IMG/VR virus record: IMGVR_UViG_3300020125_000164
Coordinates: 1 to 23,440 of that record
Source of the DNA: a virus
Strand: one strand, 5' to 3'
DNA length: 23,440 nucleotides
A program made the translations under genes and the position numbers. Below the pieces are notes generated by a model. The model had not been told where the DNA came from. It did not search any database and saw only the letters and a program-made list of their open reading frames with translations. Position 1 is the stretch's first letter. Each line of letters opens with the position of its first letter. Shown here one piece after another: positions 13,716 through 20,584 of the stretch.

Positions 13716-14041
13716 TGGCGGCGGGTGATTGGACCGAGGTTTCTCGCAACGTTCTGCCGGGAGTCGTAATCTGCCCCATAGAGCAAGGCTGCTACGCCTG
13801 CCTGCGCTACCGGGTAGTGGAGACCGGTTCGGGCGGCCAGTCGCGGGAACGGTTCGTGGACGGCGAGCCGCTCTACTCCTACAACGCCGGCAACTACCTC
13901 GCCAAGTCGTCCGGTAAGAAGGCAATCGAGAAGATCGTCCTCGGTGCGGACCTAGCCTTCCGCCTGAGCGCAATTCTCGCCGGGGAGCTGCGCGGCGCAA
14001 TTGTGGCCCGTGACCGGCTGACCCCGCGGCGGCGTGCTTGA
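13715..14041 (+). CDS. hypothetical protein (108 aa)
   Basis: GTG start in a TAGTG junction. The product has a beta-rich N-terminal half (GVVICPIEQGCYACLRYRVV) with CYAC, and a helical C-terminal half (GNYLAKSSGKKAIEKIVLGA). The stop TGA (14039-14041) is part of the P6 -35, making this the last gene of the P5 operon. Family unknown. Confidence 0.7.
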   Translation: MAAGDWTEVSRNVLPGVVICPIEQGCYACLRYRVVETGSGGQSRERFVDGEPLYSYNAGNYLAKSSGKKAIEKIVLGADLAFRLSAILAGELRGAIVARDRLTPRRRA

Positions 14042-14069
14042 CTCCTCGGCCGGCGCACCATAGCATGGT
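14038..14069 (+). promoter_or_regulatory. promoter P6 with inverted palindromic operator
   Basis: TTGACT (14038-14043), 17-base spacer, TAGCAT (14061-14066). The palindrome ACCATAGCATGGT (14057-14069) lies in the opposite orientation relative to transcription from the other six, and 3 bases further from the -35. The upstream TGA is embedded in the -35. Start site about 14073, where GGGAGGG begins. Confidence 0.72.
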
Positions 14070-14083
14070 GTCGGGAGGGCCTC

Positions 14084-14284
14084 ATGGCGCGTAAGAGATG
14101 GAATAGCAAGCAGGGCGATTTCGTAATCATGCCCGCCGTCGAGGAGTTCCTGGCTGAAGTGATCGCCGTTGCCCGGAAGCACGGCATCTCTCTCGCGCAC
14201 GAGGACTCACACGGCGCGTTCATCGTGCGGCGCTTCCGCGAAGCCGATATCGAGTGGCTCAGCGACGCCAATTGGGAAGATTAG
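14084..14284 (+). CDS. conserved small phage protein (66 aa)
   Basis: ATG at 14084 with GGGAGGG upstream. The core GISLAHEDSHGAFIVRRFRE followed by IEWLSDAN matches a short phage protein pattern I recall (SHEDxHGAFxxxxxxExNxxWLxxA) that often precedes helicase genes. The N-terminus is basic (MARKRWNSKQGDF). Function unknown. First gene of the P6 operon and three bases from the helicase start, so co-expressed with it. Confidence 0.8.
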   Translation: MARKRWNSKQGDFVIMPAVEEFLAEVIAVARKHGISLAHEDSHGAFIVRRFREADIEWLSDANWED

Positions 14285-14287
14285 GCC

Positions 14288-15682
14288 GTGGAATCGTATA
14301 CCGAGTTCCTCGCGCGCAAGGCGCAGGATGACACCAATCATGGATTCGAGCCAGTATGGATGCCGGACTTCCTGTTCGACTTCCAGCAGGCGCTGGTCGA
14401 GTGGGCGGTGCGCAAGGGGCGCGCGGCAATCTTCTCTTCTTGCGGGTCGGGGAAGACGCCGATGCAGCTTGCCTGGGCTGAGAACGTGGTGCGCCAAACC
14501 AACGGTAGGGTCCTGATCGCGACGCCGCTGGCCGTGTCAGCTCAGACCATACAAGAGGCTGAGAAGTTCGGCGTGACGGCTGCGCGATCCATGGACGGGC
14601 GACCGCATGCCGGGGTGACTGTCACCAATTACGAGCGGCTTCACCACTTCAACCCAAGTGACTACATTGGAATGGTATGTGACGAATCGTCGTGTTTAAA
14701 ATCTTTCGATAGCGCTCGAAAGGCGATTATAACCGACTTCATGCGCAAGATGCACTATCGGCTGCTCTGCACGGCTACTGCGGCGCCGAACGACTACATC
14801 GAATTAGGGACATCGAGCGAGGCGCTCGGATACCTTGGTCATACTGATATGTTGACCCGCTTCTTCAAGAACGCCGGCAACACGATTGACCAGAAAGGCA
14901 AGTGGCGCGGCTTTGGGGCACCGAGAGCTTTCGAGCGTCAGCAGTGGCGCTTCAAGGCACATGCCCGGCCGCATTTCTGGCGGTGGGTTTGCTCTTGGGC
15001 TCGCGCGATTCGTCAACCATCGGACCTTGGTTTCAGTGACGAGAAGTTCATCCTGCCGCCGCTGATTGAAAACGAGTATATCGTTGAGGCGCGGACGCGG
15101 GCGGACGGGATGTTGTTCGAGCTGCCGGCCATCGGACTGAGGGAAGAGCGCGAAGAGCAGAGGCGGACGATCCAGGAGCGATGCGAGAAGGCCGCCGAGT
15201 TGGTAGCCGGCACCGGCAAGCCCGCGATTCTATGGTGTCATCTCAACGCCGAAGGCGACCGACTTGCCAAGATACTACCGGAGGCTCGCCAGGTGAGCGG
15301 TTCACAATCCCCGGAGGAGAAGGAAGAGATATTCACGGCCTTCGCCGCCGGATCGCTTCGCCTCCTAATCGTGAAGCCCAAGATCGCCGCTTGGGGCCTA
15401 AACTGGAGTCACTGCGCGCACATGACCATGTTCCCCAGTCATTCCTTCGAACAGACGTTTCAGTCGATCCGGCGGTGCTGGCGCTTCGGGCAGAAGTCAC
15501 CCGTCGTCGTTGATATCGTGACGACCGAGGGGGGCCGAGAGGCCAAAGAGAATCTGCGGCGCAAAGGACGGGCCGCGGATGAGATGTTCGCCGAATTGGT
15601 CTTTCACATGCGCGATGCCCTGCACGTGGCCCGATCGCGGGACTATGAGCTTCCTGTCGAGGTGCCGGCATGGCTCGCCTAA
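14288..15682 (+). CDS. SNF2-like superfamily 2 DNA helicase/ATPase (464 aa)
   Basis: DNA-dependent ATPase of superfamily 2. Seen: Q-like FQQALVEWA; Walker A SSCGSGKT with K56; motif II DESS at D132-E133; motif III TATAAPND; and motif VI QSIRRCWRFGQ (392-402) with arginine fingers. The full set is in order at the normal length for phage SNF2-like helicases. Cys replaces the usual residue before the first Gly of the P-loop. The start is GTG 14288. The middle is more AT-rich than its neighbours (around 14660-14740), hinting at different ancestry. It could act in replication or repair, or with the adjacent methyltransferase. The HNH gene overlaps its last 13 bases. Confidence 0.9.
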   Translation: MESYTEFLARKAQDDTNHGFEPVWMPDFLFDFQQALVEWAVRKGRAAIFSSCGSGKTPMQLAWAENVVRQTNGRVLIATPLAVSAQTIQEAEKFGVTAARSMDGRPHAGVTVTNYERLHHFNPSDYIGMVCDESSCLKSFDSARKAIITDFMRKMHYRLLCTATAAPNDYIELGTSSEALGYLGHTDMLTRFFKNAGNTIDQKGKWRGFGAPRAFERQQWRFKAHARPHFWRWVCSWARAIRQPSDLGFSDEKFILPPLIENEYIVEARTRADGMLFELPAIGLREEREEQRRTIQERCEKAAELVAGTGKPAILWCHLNAEGDRLAKILPEARQVSGSQSPEEKEEIFTAFAAGSLRLLIVKPKIAAWGLNWSHCAHMTMFPSHSFEQTFQSIRRCWRFGQKSPVVVDIVTTEGGREAKENLRRKGRAADEMFAELVFHMRDALHVARSRDYELPVEVPAWLA

Positions 15683-16146
15683 TTGAACTCACCCAAGGAC
15701 TGGTCACCGTCGTCGATGACTGCGACTATGAACGCTTGGCGGTTTTCAACTGGTGCGCCGATCGGCGCGGAGACGCGTTCTACGCCATTCGGGCTCAGAG
15801 AACCCCTTCGGGCAAGTGGTCCAAGATCTATATGCATCGCGTGATCCTTGCGGCCCCCGAGGGATCCGAAGTAGATCACATGGACCTCGACGGCCTAAAC
15901 AACGTACGCTCGAATCTTAGACTCGCAAGCCGCGCCGAGAACAACCGAAATCAGAGGATGCCGCGCAGCAACTCCAGCGGACTCAAGGGCGCTTCATGGG
16001 ATTGTCGACACGGCCGCTGGCAGGCCAAGATTACCGTCAACCGAGTGCAAATACATCTCGGTCGCTTTGACACGAAAGAGGAAGCTCATGCGGCCTATGT
16101 TGCGGCCAGCGCTAAGCTCCACGGCGCCTTCGGGAGAACGCGATGA
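15670..16146 (+). CDS. HNH homing endonuclease with AP2 DNA-binding domain (158 aa)
   Basis: Free-standing HNH endonuclease: catalytic region with H56-R57, DH at 69-70 and NNVRSNLR at 77-84, the DH...N...N pattern of HNH nucleases. It is followed by an AP2-type DNA-binding domain at about 102-152 (SSGLKGASWDCRHGRWQAKI, then LGRFDTKEEAHAAYV). This architecture is typical of phage homing endonucleases that spread by cutting alleles lacking them. The gene overlaps the helicase by 13 bases and the methyltransferase by 4. It therefore sits between two functional genes without interrupting them. Confidence 0.92.
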   Translation: MARLIELTQGLVTVVDDCDYERLAVFNWCADRRGDAFYAIRAQRTPSGKWSKIYMHRVILAAPEGSEVDHMDLDGLNNVRSNLRLASRAENNRNQRMPRSNSSGLKGASWDCRHGRWQAKITVNRVQIHLGRFDTKEEAHAAYVAASAKLHGAFGRTR

Positions 16147-17186
16147 GCGGAACCGCCGCCCAATCCATAACAGCCAACTACGCCCTCTACAACGGCGACT
16201 GCTGCGAAGTCATGCAATCCTTGCCGAAAGAGTCGGTGCATCTTTCCGTGTACTCCCCTCCATTTGCGCATCGCGGAGGCGGGTTATACCATTATTCCTC
16301 GAGTGAGCACGATCTAAGCAACTCGGGGTCATATGAGGGCTTCTTCGAGCATTACGGCTTCGTGGTGCGTGAGTTGCACCGCCTGACGCTGCCAGGGAGA
16401 ATGACCGCCGTTCACTGCACGGATGTGGCAACCGGGAACACGGGATGCGATGAGCTGATGGATTTTCCCGGCGACATCATCCGCTTGCACAAACGGCATG
16501 GGTGGGCGTACGTGGCGCGCTATCACGCCTGGAAAGAGCCGCTCACCGTCCGCAACCGCACCATGACCAAAGCGCTAGCGCATAAGGGGATCGTAGAAGA
16601 CAGCTCCCGGTGTACGGTCGCCTCCGCGGATTACGTGCTCGTCTTCCGGCGGAGCGGCAAGAACAAGATTCCGATTGCGCACCCGCACGGGCTGATGGAG
16701 TATGCCGGCGAACGGAAGATCCCGGCCGAGTTGCTGCACTACCGAGGATGGACCGGGAACCAGATCGAAAACAGGTACTCACATTGGATTTGGAGACAGT
16801 ACGCGAGCGCGTTCTGGAGTGACATCCGACTGGACCGCGTGTTGCCCTACCGCGAGGCACGAGACCCCGAGGATGAAAAGCATGTCCATCCGCTGCAACT
16901 GGACGTGATCGACCGCATACTGACGCTATGGAGCAATCCTGGCGAGACGGTTCTCAGTCCATTCATGGGCGTAGGGAGTGAGATCTACGGAGCGGTTCGC
17001 GCCGGCCGTCGCGGAATCGGTATCGAGCTAAAGCCGAGTTACTACCGGCAGGCCGTCAAGAATGTCGCCCAGGCGAGCAGGGATATCGGAGAACAGGCAG
17101 AGATCGAATGGCGCGGCAGCGAAGATGAGCTAGGCGCTGAGGACGAGGCCGAGGATGGCGAGACGGCGGAAGAGGTTCTTACATGA
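16143..17186 (+). CDS. DNA N4/N6 amino-methyltransferase, beta class (347 aa)
   Basis: S-adenosylmethionine-dependent DNA base methylase. Catalytic motif IV is S38-P-P-F41, after a NGDCCEVM strand. The target-recognition region follows, and the cofactor motif comes late as PFMGVGSE (F274-G278), with GIGIELKPSYY after it. Catalytic motif before cofactor motif marks the beta class; SPPF favours N4-cytosine, but N6-adenine cannot be excluded. No restriction enzyme is adjacent, so it is probably an orphan protecting phage DNA or regulating genes. The C-terminal 35 residues are acidic and likely disordered. The start overlaps the HNH stop (ATGA). Confidence 0.9.
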   Translation: MSGTAAQSITANYALYNGDCCEVMQSLPKESVHLSVYSPPFAHRGGGLYHYSSSEHDLSNSGSYEGFFEHYGFVVRELHRLTLPGRMTAVHCTDVATGNTGCDELMDFPGDIIRLHKRHGWAYVARYHAWKEPLTVRNRTMTKALAHKGIVEDSSRCTVASADYVLVFRRSGKNKIPIAHPHGLMEYAGERKIPAELLHYRGWTGNQIENRYSHWIWRQYASAFWSDIRLDRVLPYREARDPEDEKHVHPLQLDVIDRILTLWSNPGETVLSPFMGVGSEIYGAVRAGRRGIGIELKPSYYRQAVKNVAQASRDIGEQAEIEWRGSEDELGAEDEAEDGETAEEVLT

Positions 17187-17533
17187 TCTACCTCGCCTGC
17201 CCCTACAGCCATCCCGACGCCTCGGTGCGGAGGGCGCGATTTGATGCCGCCAATTGTGCCGCAGCGCGCCTGATGGCGGAAGGCTTCCTCGTCTTCTCCC
17301 CGATCTCACACTCCCATCCGATCGCGGAGTGCGGTGAGCTGCCGGGCAATTGGGCCTATTGGGGAGCGTTCGACCGCGCAGTCCTTGGTGCATGCAGTGA
17401 GCTACGCGTGCTCAAGGTGGACGGCTACCAGACCTCAGAGGGGATCGCGGCCGAGATCCTAATCGCCCGAGAACTTGGACTGCCGGTCACTTTCGCGGAC
17501 CCCGCCAGTCCGCATTGCGGCGTGGTAGGCTAG
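17183..17533 (+). CDS. DUF1937 family, nucleoside deoxyribosyltransferase-like (116 aa)
   Basis: ATGA overlap with the methyltransferase. The sequence MIYLACPYSHPDASVRRARF with LMAEGFLVFSPISHSHPIAE and VDGYQTSEGIAAEI is diagnostic of DUF1937. That family has the Rossmann-like fold of nucleoside 2-deoxyribosyltransferases and related SLOG-type nucleotide proteins. The likely substrate class is a nucleotide or nucleoside, but the reaction is unproven. Coupling to a DNA methylase suggests a role in nucleotide or DNA modification; that is inference. Confidence 0.88.
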   Translation: MIYLACPYSHPDASVRRARFDAANCAAARLMAEGFLVFSPISHSHPIAECGELPGNWAYWGAFDRAVLGACSELRVLKVDGYQTSEGIAAEILIARELGLPVTFADPASPHCGVVG

Positions 17534-17539
17534 ATCTCC

Positions 17540-17743
17540 ATGAGCAGACCTCCCCGCTTCTCCCTAGAGTTGACCCCGAAGCGCCGCCTCCTCTGGCAGC
17601 GGGCGGCGGATCTTGCCGTGACGGACCGCCAGCGGAACCTGGCCCCCTGGCTCGCGCCTCTAGTGGACCGGCTGGCTGAGATGCAGCTCGCCGGGATAGA
17701 CCCCGGTGAGGCGCTGGACAAGATTCTCGCCCAGACCCCTTGA
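17540..17743 (+). CDS. small hypothetical protein (67 aa)
   Basis: ATG 17540 has only a weak upstream site. The product begins MSRPPRFSLELTPKRRLLWQ, has a helical APWLAPLVDRLAEMQLAG and resembles a small ribbon-helix-helix or adaptor protein, although no motif is certain. Its stop TGA is part of the P8 -35, closing the P6 operon. Confidence 0.68.
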   Translation: MSRPPRFSLELTPKRRLLWQRAADLAVTDRQRNLAPWLAPLVDRLAEMQLAGIDPGEALDKILAQTP

Positions 17744-17768
17744 CATCGTAGTCCGCAGTGCGTACAGT
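17740..17768 (+). promoter_or_regulatory. promoter P8, without the palindrome
   Basis: Perfect TTGACA (17740-17745), 17-base spacer, TACAGT (17763-17768). It is as good a sigma70-type promoter as the others, but no ACCAT-N3-ATGGT palindrome is present. It serves the operon that encodes the ParB-like protein. An ATG lies 8 bases beyond the -10. Confidence 0.8.
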
Positions 17769-17775
17769 AGGGGGC

Positions 17776-17826
17776 ATGGCAAGGGCGATCGAGCCCGGCC
17801 GGACTGAGAGGGAAACCCCGACATGA
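17776..17826 (+). CDS. possible leaderless leader peptide (16 aa)
   Basis: ATG 17776 is 8 bases after the P8 -10, the same spacing as the leaderless starts at P3 and P5. It encodes MARAIEPGRTERETPT, and its TGA overlaps the next ATG (ATGA), so it could be a coupling leader peptide. Equally, it may be an untranslated leader with GAGAGGG serving the ATG at 17823. Confidence 0.45.
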   Translation: MARAIEPGRTERETPT

Positions 17827-18197
17827 GCACGGAGACGCAGACCACCGCAATCACAACCGCCCAAGCGCTCGCCGGTCTGCTCGACAACGACGGCCGGCGG
17901 TTCTCGCCGGTCGGCAACAGCGCGACGCTCGATGATCTCGCACGGAGCGTCGGCGGCAGGCGGACCTTCCGCGACGGCTGGAGAACCGCCACCTACCGCT
18001 GGGATTTCCGCGACGGCAGCGCGATCATCGTCGCTGGTGACGGCCGGGATTTCCCACTCAGCCCGGCCGAGGGCTGTTTCTGTTGGGAGGGTGGCCGGCA
18101 GCACCAGGACGGTTGCCCGGCGCTCGGCGGCCTCCCGGCCGACTACACCGAGGACCAGTGGGCGCTGGACGATGGCGCCGCCGAGGTGCGCTCATGA
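17823..18197 (+). CDS. hypothetical protein (124 aa)
   Basis: ATG at 17823. The product has a beta-rich middle (RTATYRWDFRDGSAIIVAGD) and a C-terminal EGCFCWEGGRQHQDGCPALG with Cys/His residues suggesting a metal site. The segment FRDGSAIIV...GRDFPL looks like a small antirestriction-like or unknown beta domain; I do not assign it. It is coupled to the next gene by ATGA. Confidence 0.7.
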   Translation: MSTETQTTAITTAQALAGLLDNDGRRFSPVGNSATLDDLARSVGGRRTFRDGWRTATYRWDFRDGSAIIVAGDGRDFPLSPAEGCFCWEGGRQHQDGCPALGGLPADYTEDQWALDDGAAEVRS

Positions 18198-18646
18198 TCC
18201 CCGCCACCGGCCCGTTCCTGTCGAGTGCCGAGCAGACTGACGCGCTGCTACTGGAGATCGCCTACGGCAAGGGAGCTGAGGCGGCCCAGGTCGGGCTGCC
18301 CGCAAGCGCGAATCCCTACCCGGAGCCGAAGCGGCCCGGAGCAATCGCCGCGCGTCGCCAAGCGTGGGCGAATGGACATGCCTCTATCCGTGGCAGGGTC
18401 GAGAGTCATCCAAGGCCCGCAGCAACGGTCTACGAGTGGCGCCGCGGCCGTCTCCAGTACCGCGTGCGCTCCTACGGGACCGCCTTCACTCCCTGGGTAG
18501 AGTGCGCCATGGGTGACAATCCACGGCCGGAGGACTGGCAAGAGCTATCACTCGCCGGCTCGATTGAGGCTCTGGTCGCCAAGCTGACTCGCCCCGAGGT
18601 GCCGGACTGCTACCCGTGGGCAGAGACTGAGAGGGTGGCGCCATGA
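18194..18646 (+). CDS. hypothetical protein (150 aa)
   Basis: ATG 18194 in an ATGA overlap; the longer frame from 18083 shadows the previous gene. The product, beginning MIPATGPFLSSAEQTDALLL, has a beta-rich segment VYEWRRGRLQYRVRSYGTAF and WVECAMGDNPRPEDWQE. No family recognised. It belongs to a run of ATGA-linked genes from 17823 to 19714. Confidence 0.7.
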   Translation: MIPATGPFLSSAEQTDALLLEIAYGKGAEAAQVGLPASANPYPEPKRPGAIAARRQAWANGHASIRGRVESHPRPAATVYEWRRGRLQYRVRSYGTAFTPWVECAMGDNPRPEDWQELSLAGSIEALVAKLTRPEVPDCYPWAETERVAP

Positions 18647-18831
18647 GCCGCAACTTCGACCTTCGATATGAGGAGACGGGTGAAGTCCGGCCGCCCTTCG
18701 CCGGGGAGTGGTTTCGCGGCTACAAGGGCTATCCCGTCCGAGCCATGTTCGATTACTCAGTTCAGAGCTTTCCGATCCTGCGGGTGATGCTCATAGAGAT
18801 CTCGGCCGCCGCCGAGGAGGCGCGCCCATGA
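18643..18831 (+). CDS. small protein, paralog of the next gene's N-terminus (62 aa)
   Basis: ATGA overlap. Its core YEETGEVRPPFAGEWF, then about 15 residues, then FDYSVQSFPILRVMLIE, aligns with residues 9-46 of the next protein (YETGEARPPRRGEWF and FDFQVESLRILRVV). This is a tandem duplication followed by divergence. The fold looks beta-rich and the GEWF motif resembles other small phage proteins of unknown role. Confidence 0.78.
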   Translation: MSRNFDLRYEETGEVRPPFAGEWFRGYKGYPVRAMFDYSVQSFPILRVMLIEISAAAEEARP

Positions 18832-19442
18832 GCTACAGCATCAGCGTTCAGCTTTATGAGACAGGTGAGGCCCGGCCTCCGCGACGCGGTGAGTGGTTCC
18901 TTGGAAGTGACGGTAAGCCGGCCGTCGCCCCGTTCGATTTCCAGGTGGAGAGCTTGCGGATTCTAAGGGTAGTGCCCGACGCCGCTCCCGTTCCTCACTC
19001 TGCCCCGGCGGCTGGCGCCAGCTTCTCTGATCTCTCCCCCGACCATCAGATCGAGCAGCTCAAGCGGGAGCTAGACAACGCGCTGCAACGGGAGGAGGCG
19101 GCGCTCAAGCGCGCCATTCGGGTAGAACGTGAACTGGCGGCGGCGATCCGCGAGCGGGACGGGGCAATCGCAACGGAGAGTGAGACGAACAGAACGGCTC
19201 GCAGCCTCGCACAGAAGCTCTCGGCGCGTATCGCTGACCTAGAGGAGGCGGTGATCGATTCCGCCCTAGAGGCGAGGCGCCGTGGAGGTACTCCGCCCCG
19301 AGACTTTCCGACCCCCGAACAAATCGATGCATTGGCGAGCGAGGACGCCGCAGCTCGCCGTGCTGACTCACTAAGCGTCCCCACCTACGGGGATGGATAC
19401 CGGGATGCGTACCTGCGGATGTCACGGGAGGTGAAGCCGTGA
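18828..19442 (+). CDS. GEWF-domain protein with coiled coil (204 aa)
   Basis: ATG 18828 in an ATGA overlap; an open frame further upstream is spurious. Residues 9-46 repeat the preceding small protein. A Pro/Ala linker leads into a long coiled coil at about 70-150 (IEQLKRELDNALQREEAALK, LSARIADLEEAVIDSALEA). The C-terminal part is short and helical, ending in YRDAYLRMSREVKP. The domain plus coiled coil suggests the paralog was extended into an oligomer. Confidence 0.78.
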   Translation: MSYSISVQLYETGEARPPRRGEWFLGSDGKPAVAPFDFQVESLRILRVVPDAAPVPHSAPAAGASFSDLSPDHQIEQLKRELDNALQREEAALKRAIRVERELAAAIRERDGAIATESETNRTARSLAQKLSARIADLEEAVIDSALEARRRGGTPPRDFPTPEQIDALASEDAAARRADSLSVPTYGDGYRDAYLRMSREVKP

Positions 19443-19714
19443 AGGTGATCTTCAAGTACGTCCTCCTCGTGACCGACCGCCAGGAGGTTGAGATGCCGGT
19501 CGGCGCCAAGATCCTCTCGTGCCAGGTCCAGCGGGAGAAGCCGTGCATCTGGGCTCCCGTGGACACCTCGGCACCGCAGGAGTTCCGCGCCTTCATGACC
19601 TACGGCACCGGCCACCCGATCTATCGGGAGCCGGGGGAGTACGTCGGCACCTACCAGCTCGATTCCGGTGGATTCGTCGGCCACGTCTTCATCGATTCCC
19701 AGAGGGAGGGTTAG
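19439..19714 (+). CDS. DUF7352-like protein (91 aa)
   Basis: GTG start in GTGA overlap. The sequence FKYVLLVTDRQEVEMPVGAK, ILSCQVQREKPCIWAPVD, YGTGHPI and YVGTYQLDSGGFVGHVF matches the small beta-barrel family DUF7352 found across phages. Family members read VTDxQxVEMPxGAxIL and YGTGHPI. Function unknown; the conservation level suggests a common phage need. The stop TAG abuts the ParB-like start. Confidence 0.85.
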   Translation: MKVIFKYVLLVTDRQEVEMPVGAKILSCQVQREKPCIWAPVDTSAPQEFRAFMTYGTGHPIYREPGEYVGTYQLDSGGFVGHVFIDSQREG

Positions 19715-20584
19715 ATGCCCCCGAAGGCAGAAGGCGGTAAACGCAAGGACATTCTGAGTTGGCCGCCGGAGGCGCTTTCGAAGATCCGTCGCGGTCCAAA
19801 CCCGTCGCGGTCAAACCCAGGTGCTGACCTGAGCCTAACCGAGCTTGCGGCATCGATCGCGGCCAAGGGGCAGCTTCAGCCAGGCGTCGTTCGGCGCGAC
19901 AGCGAAGGAGTCGCGGTGGTCGTCGTAGGCAACCGCAGGCTCGACGCGATCCTCCTCATCAACGAGGAGCCATCGAAGTGGAAAGACGGCAACGGTAATC
20001 CACTCGCTGGCCCCCTTCCGTTCAACGCCTCGCTGGTGGTCTGCACGGATGAGGAAGCGATCGAGCTCAACCTAATCGAGAACCTTGAACGCCTCGATCT
20101 GAACGCCGTGGACAAGGCGTTCACGGCCCGCGAGCTGGTCAAGCTCGGATGGACTCACGAGCGGATCGGCGGCGTCATGCGCTGCTCGGCGTCCCGAGTA
20201 TCGGGCCTCATCTCGCTACTTACGTTGCCGGCCAGGACGCTGCGGCTGGTGGCGGAGGGTAGGCTCACGGAAGCCGGCGCGAAAGCGTTCCGCGGCCTGC
20301 CCGAGGAAGATGTGCTCGCGCTCACGGCCGAGATCGCCGCCGGTGCCAAGCCCGCGGCAGTGCTCGGCAAGGCACGAGAGCGCAAGCGGGATGAAGGCAA
20401 GGCGCAGCCCCGTAGCCTCGCCGAGGTCCGGGCGGCGCTTGCCGCACACCCCTCGAATCAGGCGGAGGCCCTCCTGCGGTGGATCAATGGCTCGCCAGGC
20501 GCGACGCTCGACGATGCGCGCCTGGAGGACTTCCCGGCACCGGTTCGGCGCGCGGCGCTCTCCCGCGTCGAGGGGATCGCGTAA
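19715..20584 (+). CDS. ParB-like N-domain protein with central HTH (289 aa)
   Basis: ATG immediately after the previous stop, with GAGAGGGAGGG before it. The ParB/Srx-type N-domain is clear: LTELAASIAAKGQLQPGVV, GNRRLDA at 72-78 and ENLER at 122-126. A helix-turn-helix follows at 145-170 (GWTHERIGGVMRCSASRVSG). Then come a Lys/Arg-rich linker and a helical C-terminal region. ParB family proteins bind palindromic sites; KorB of RK2 binds a 13-bp palindrome at many promoters. This gene is the best candidate for reading the window's palindrome (inference). A nuclease-type or partition role is the alternative. It sits in the palindrome-free P8 operon. Confidence 0.88.
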   Translation: MPPKAEGGKRKDILSWPPEALSKIRRGPNPSRSNPGADLSLTELAASIAAKGQLQPGVVRRDSEGVAVVVVGNRRLDAILLINEEPSKWKDGNGNPLAGPLPFNASLVVCTDEEAIELNLIENLERLDLNAVDKAFTARELVKLGWTHERIGGVMRCSASRVSGLISLLTLPARTLRLVAEGRLTEAGAKAFRGLPEEDVLALTAEIAAGAKPAAVLGKARERKRDEGKAQPRSLAEVRAALAAHPSNQAEALLRWINGSPGATLDDARLEDFPAPVRRAALSRVEGIA

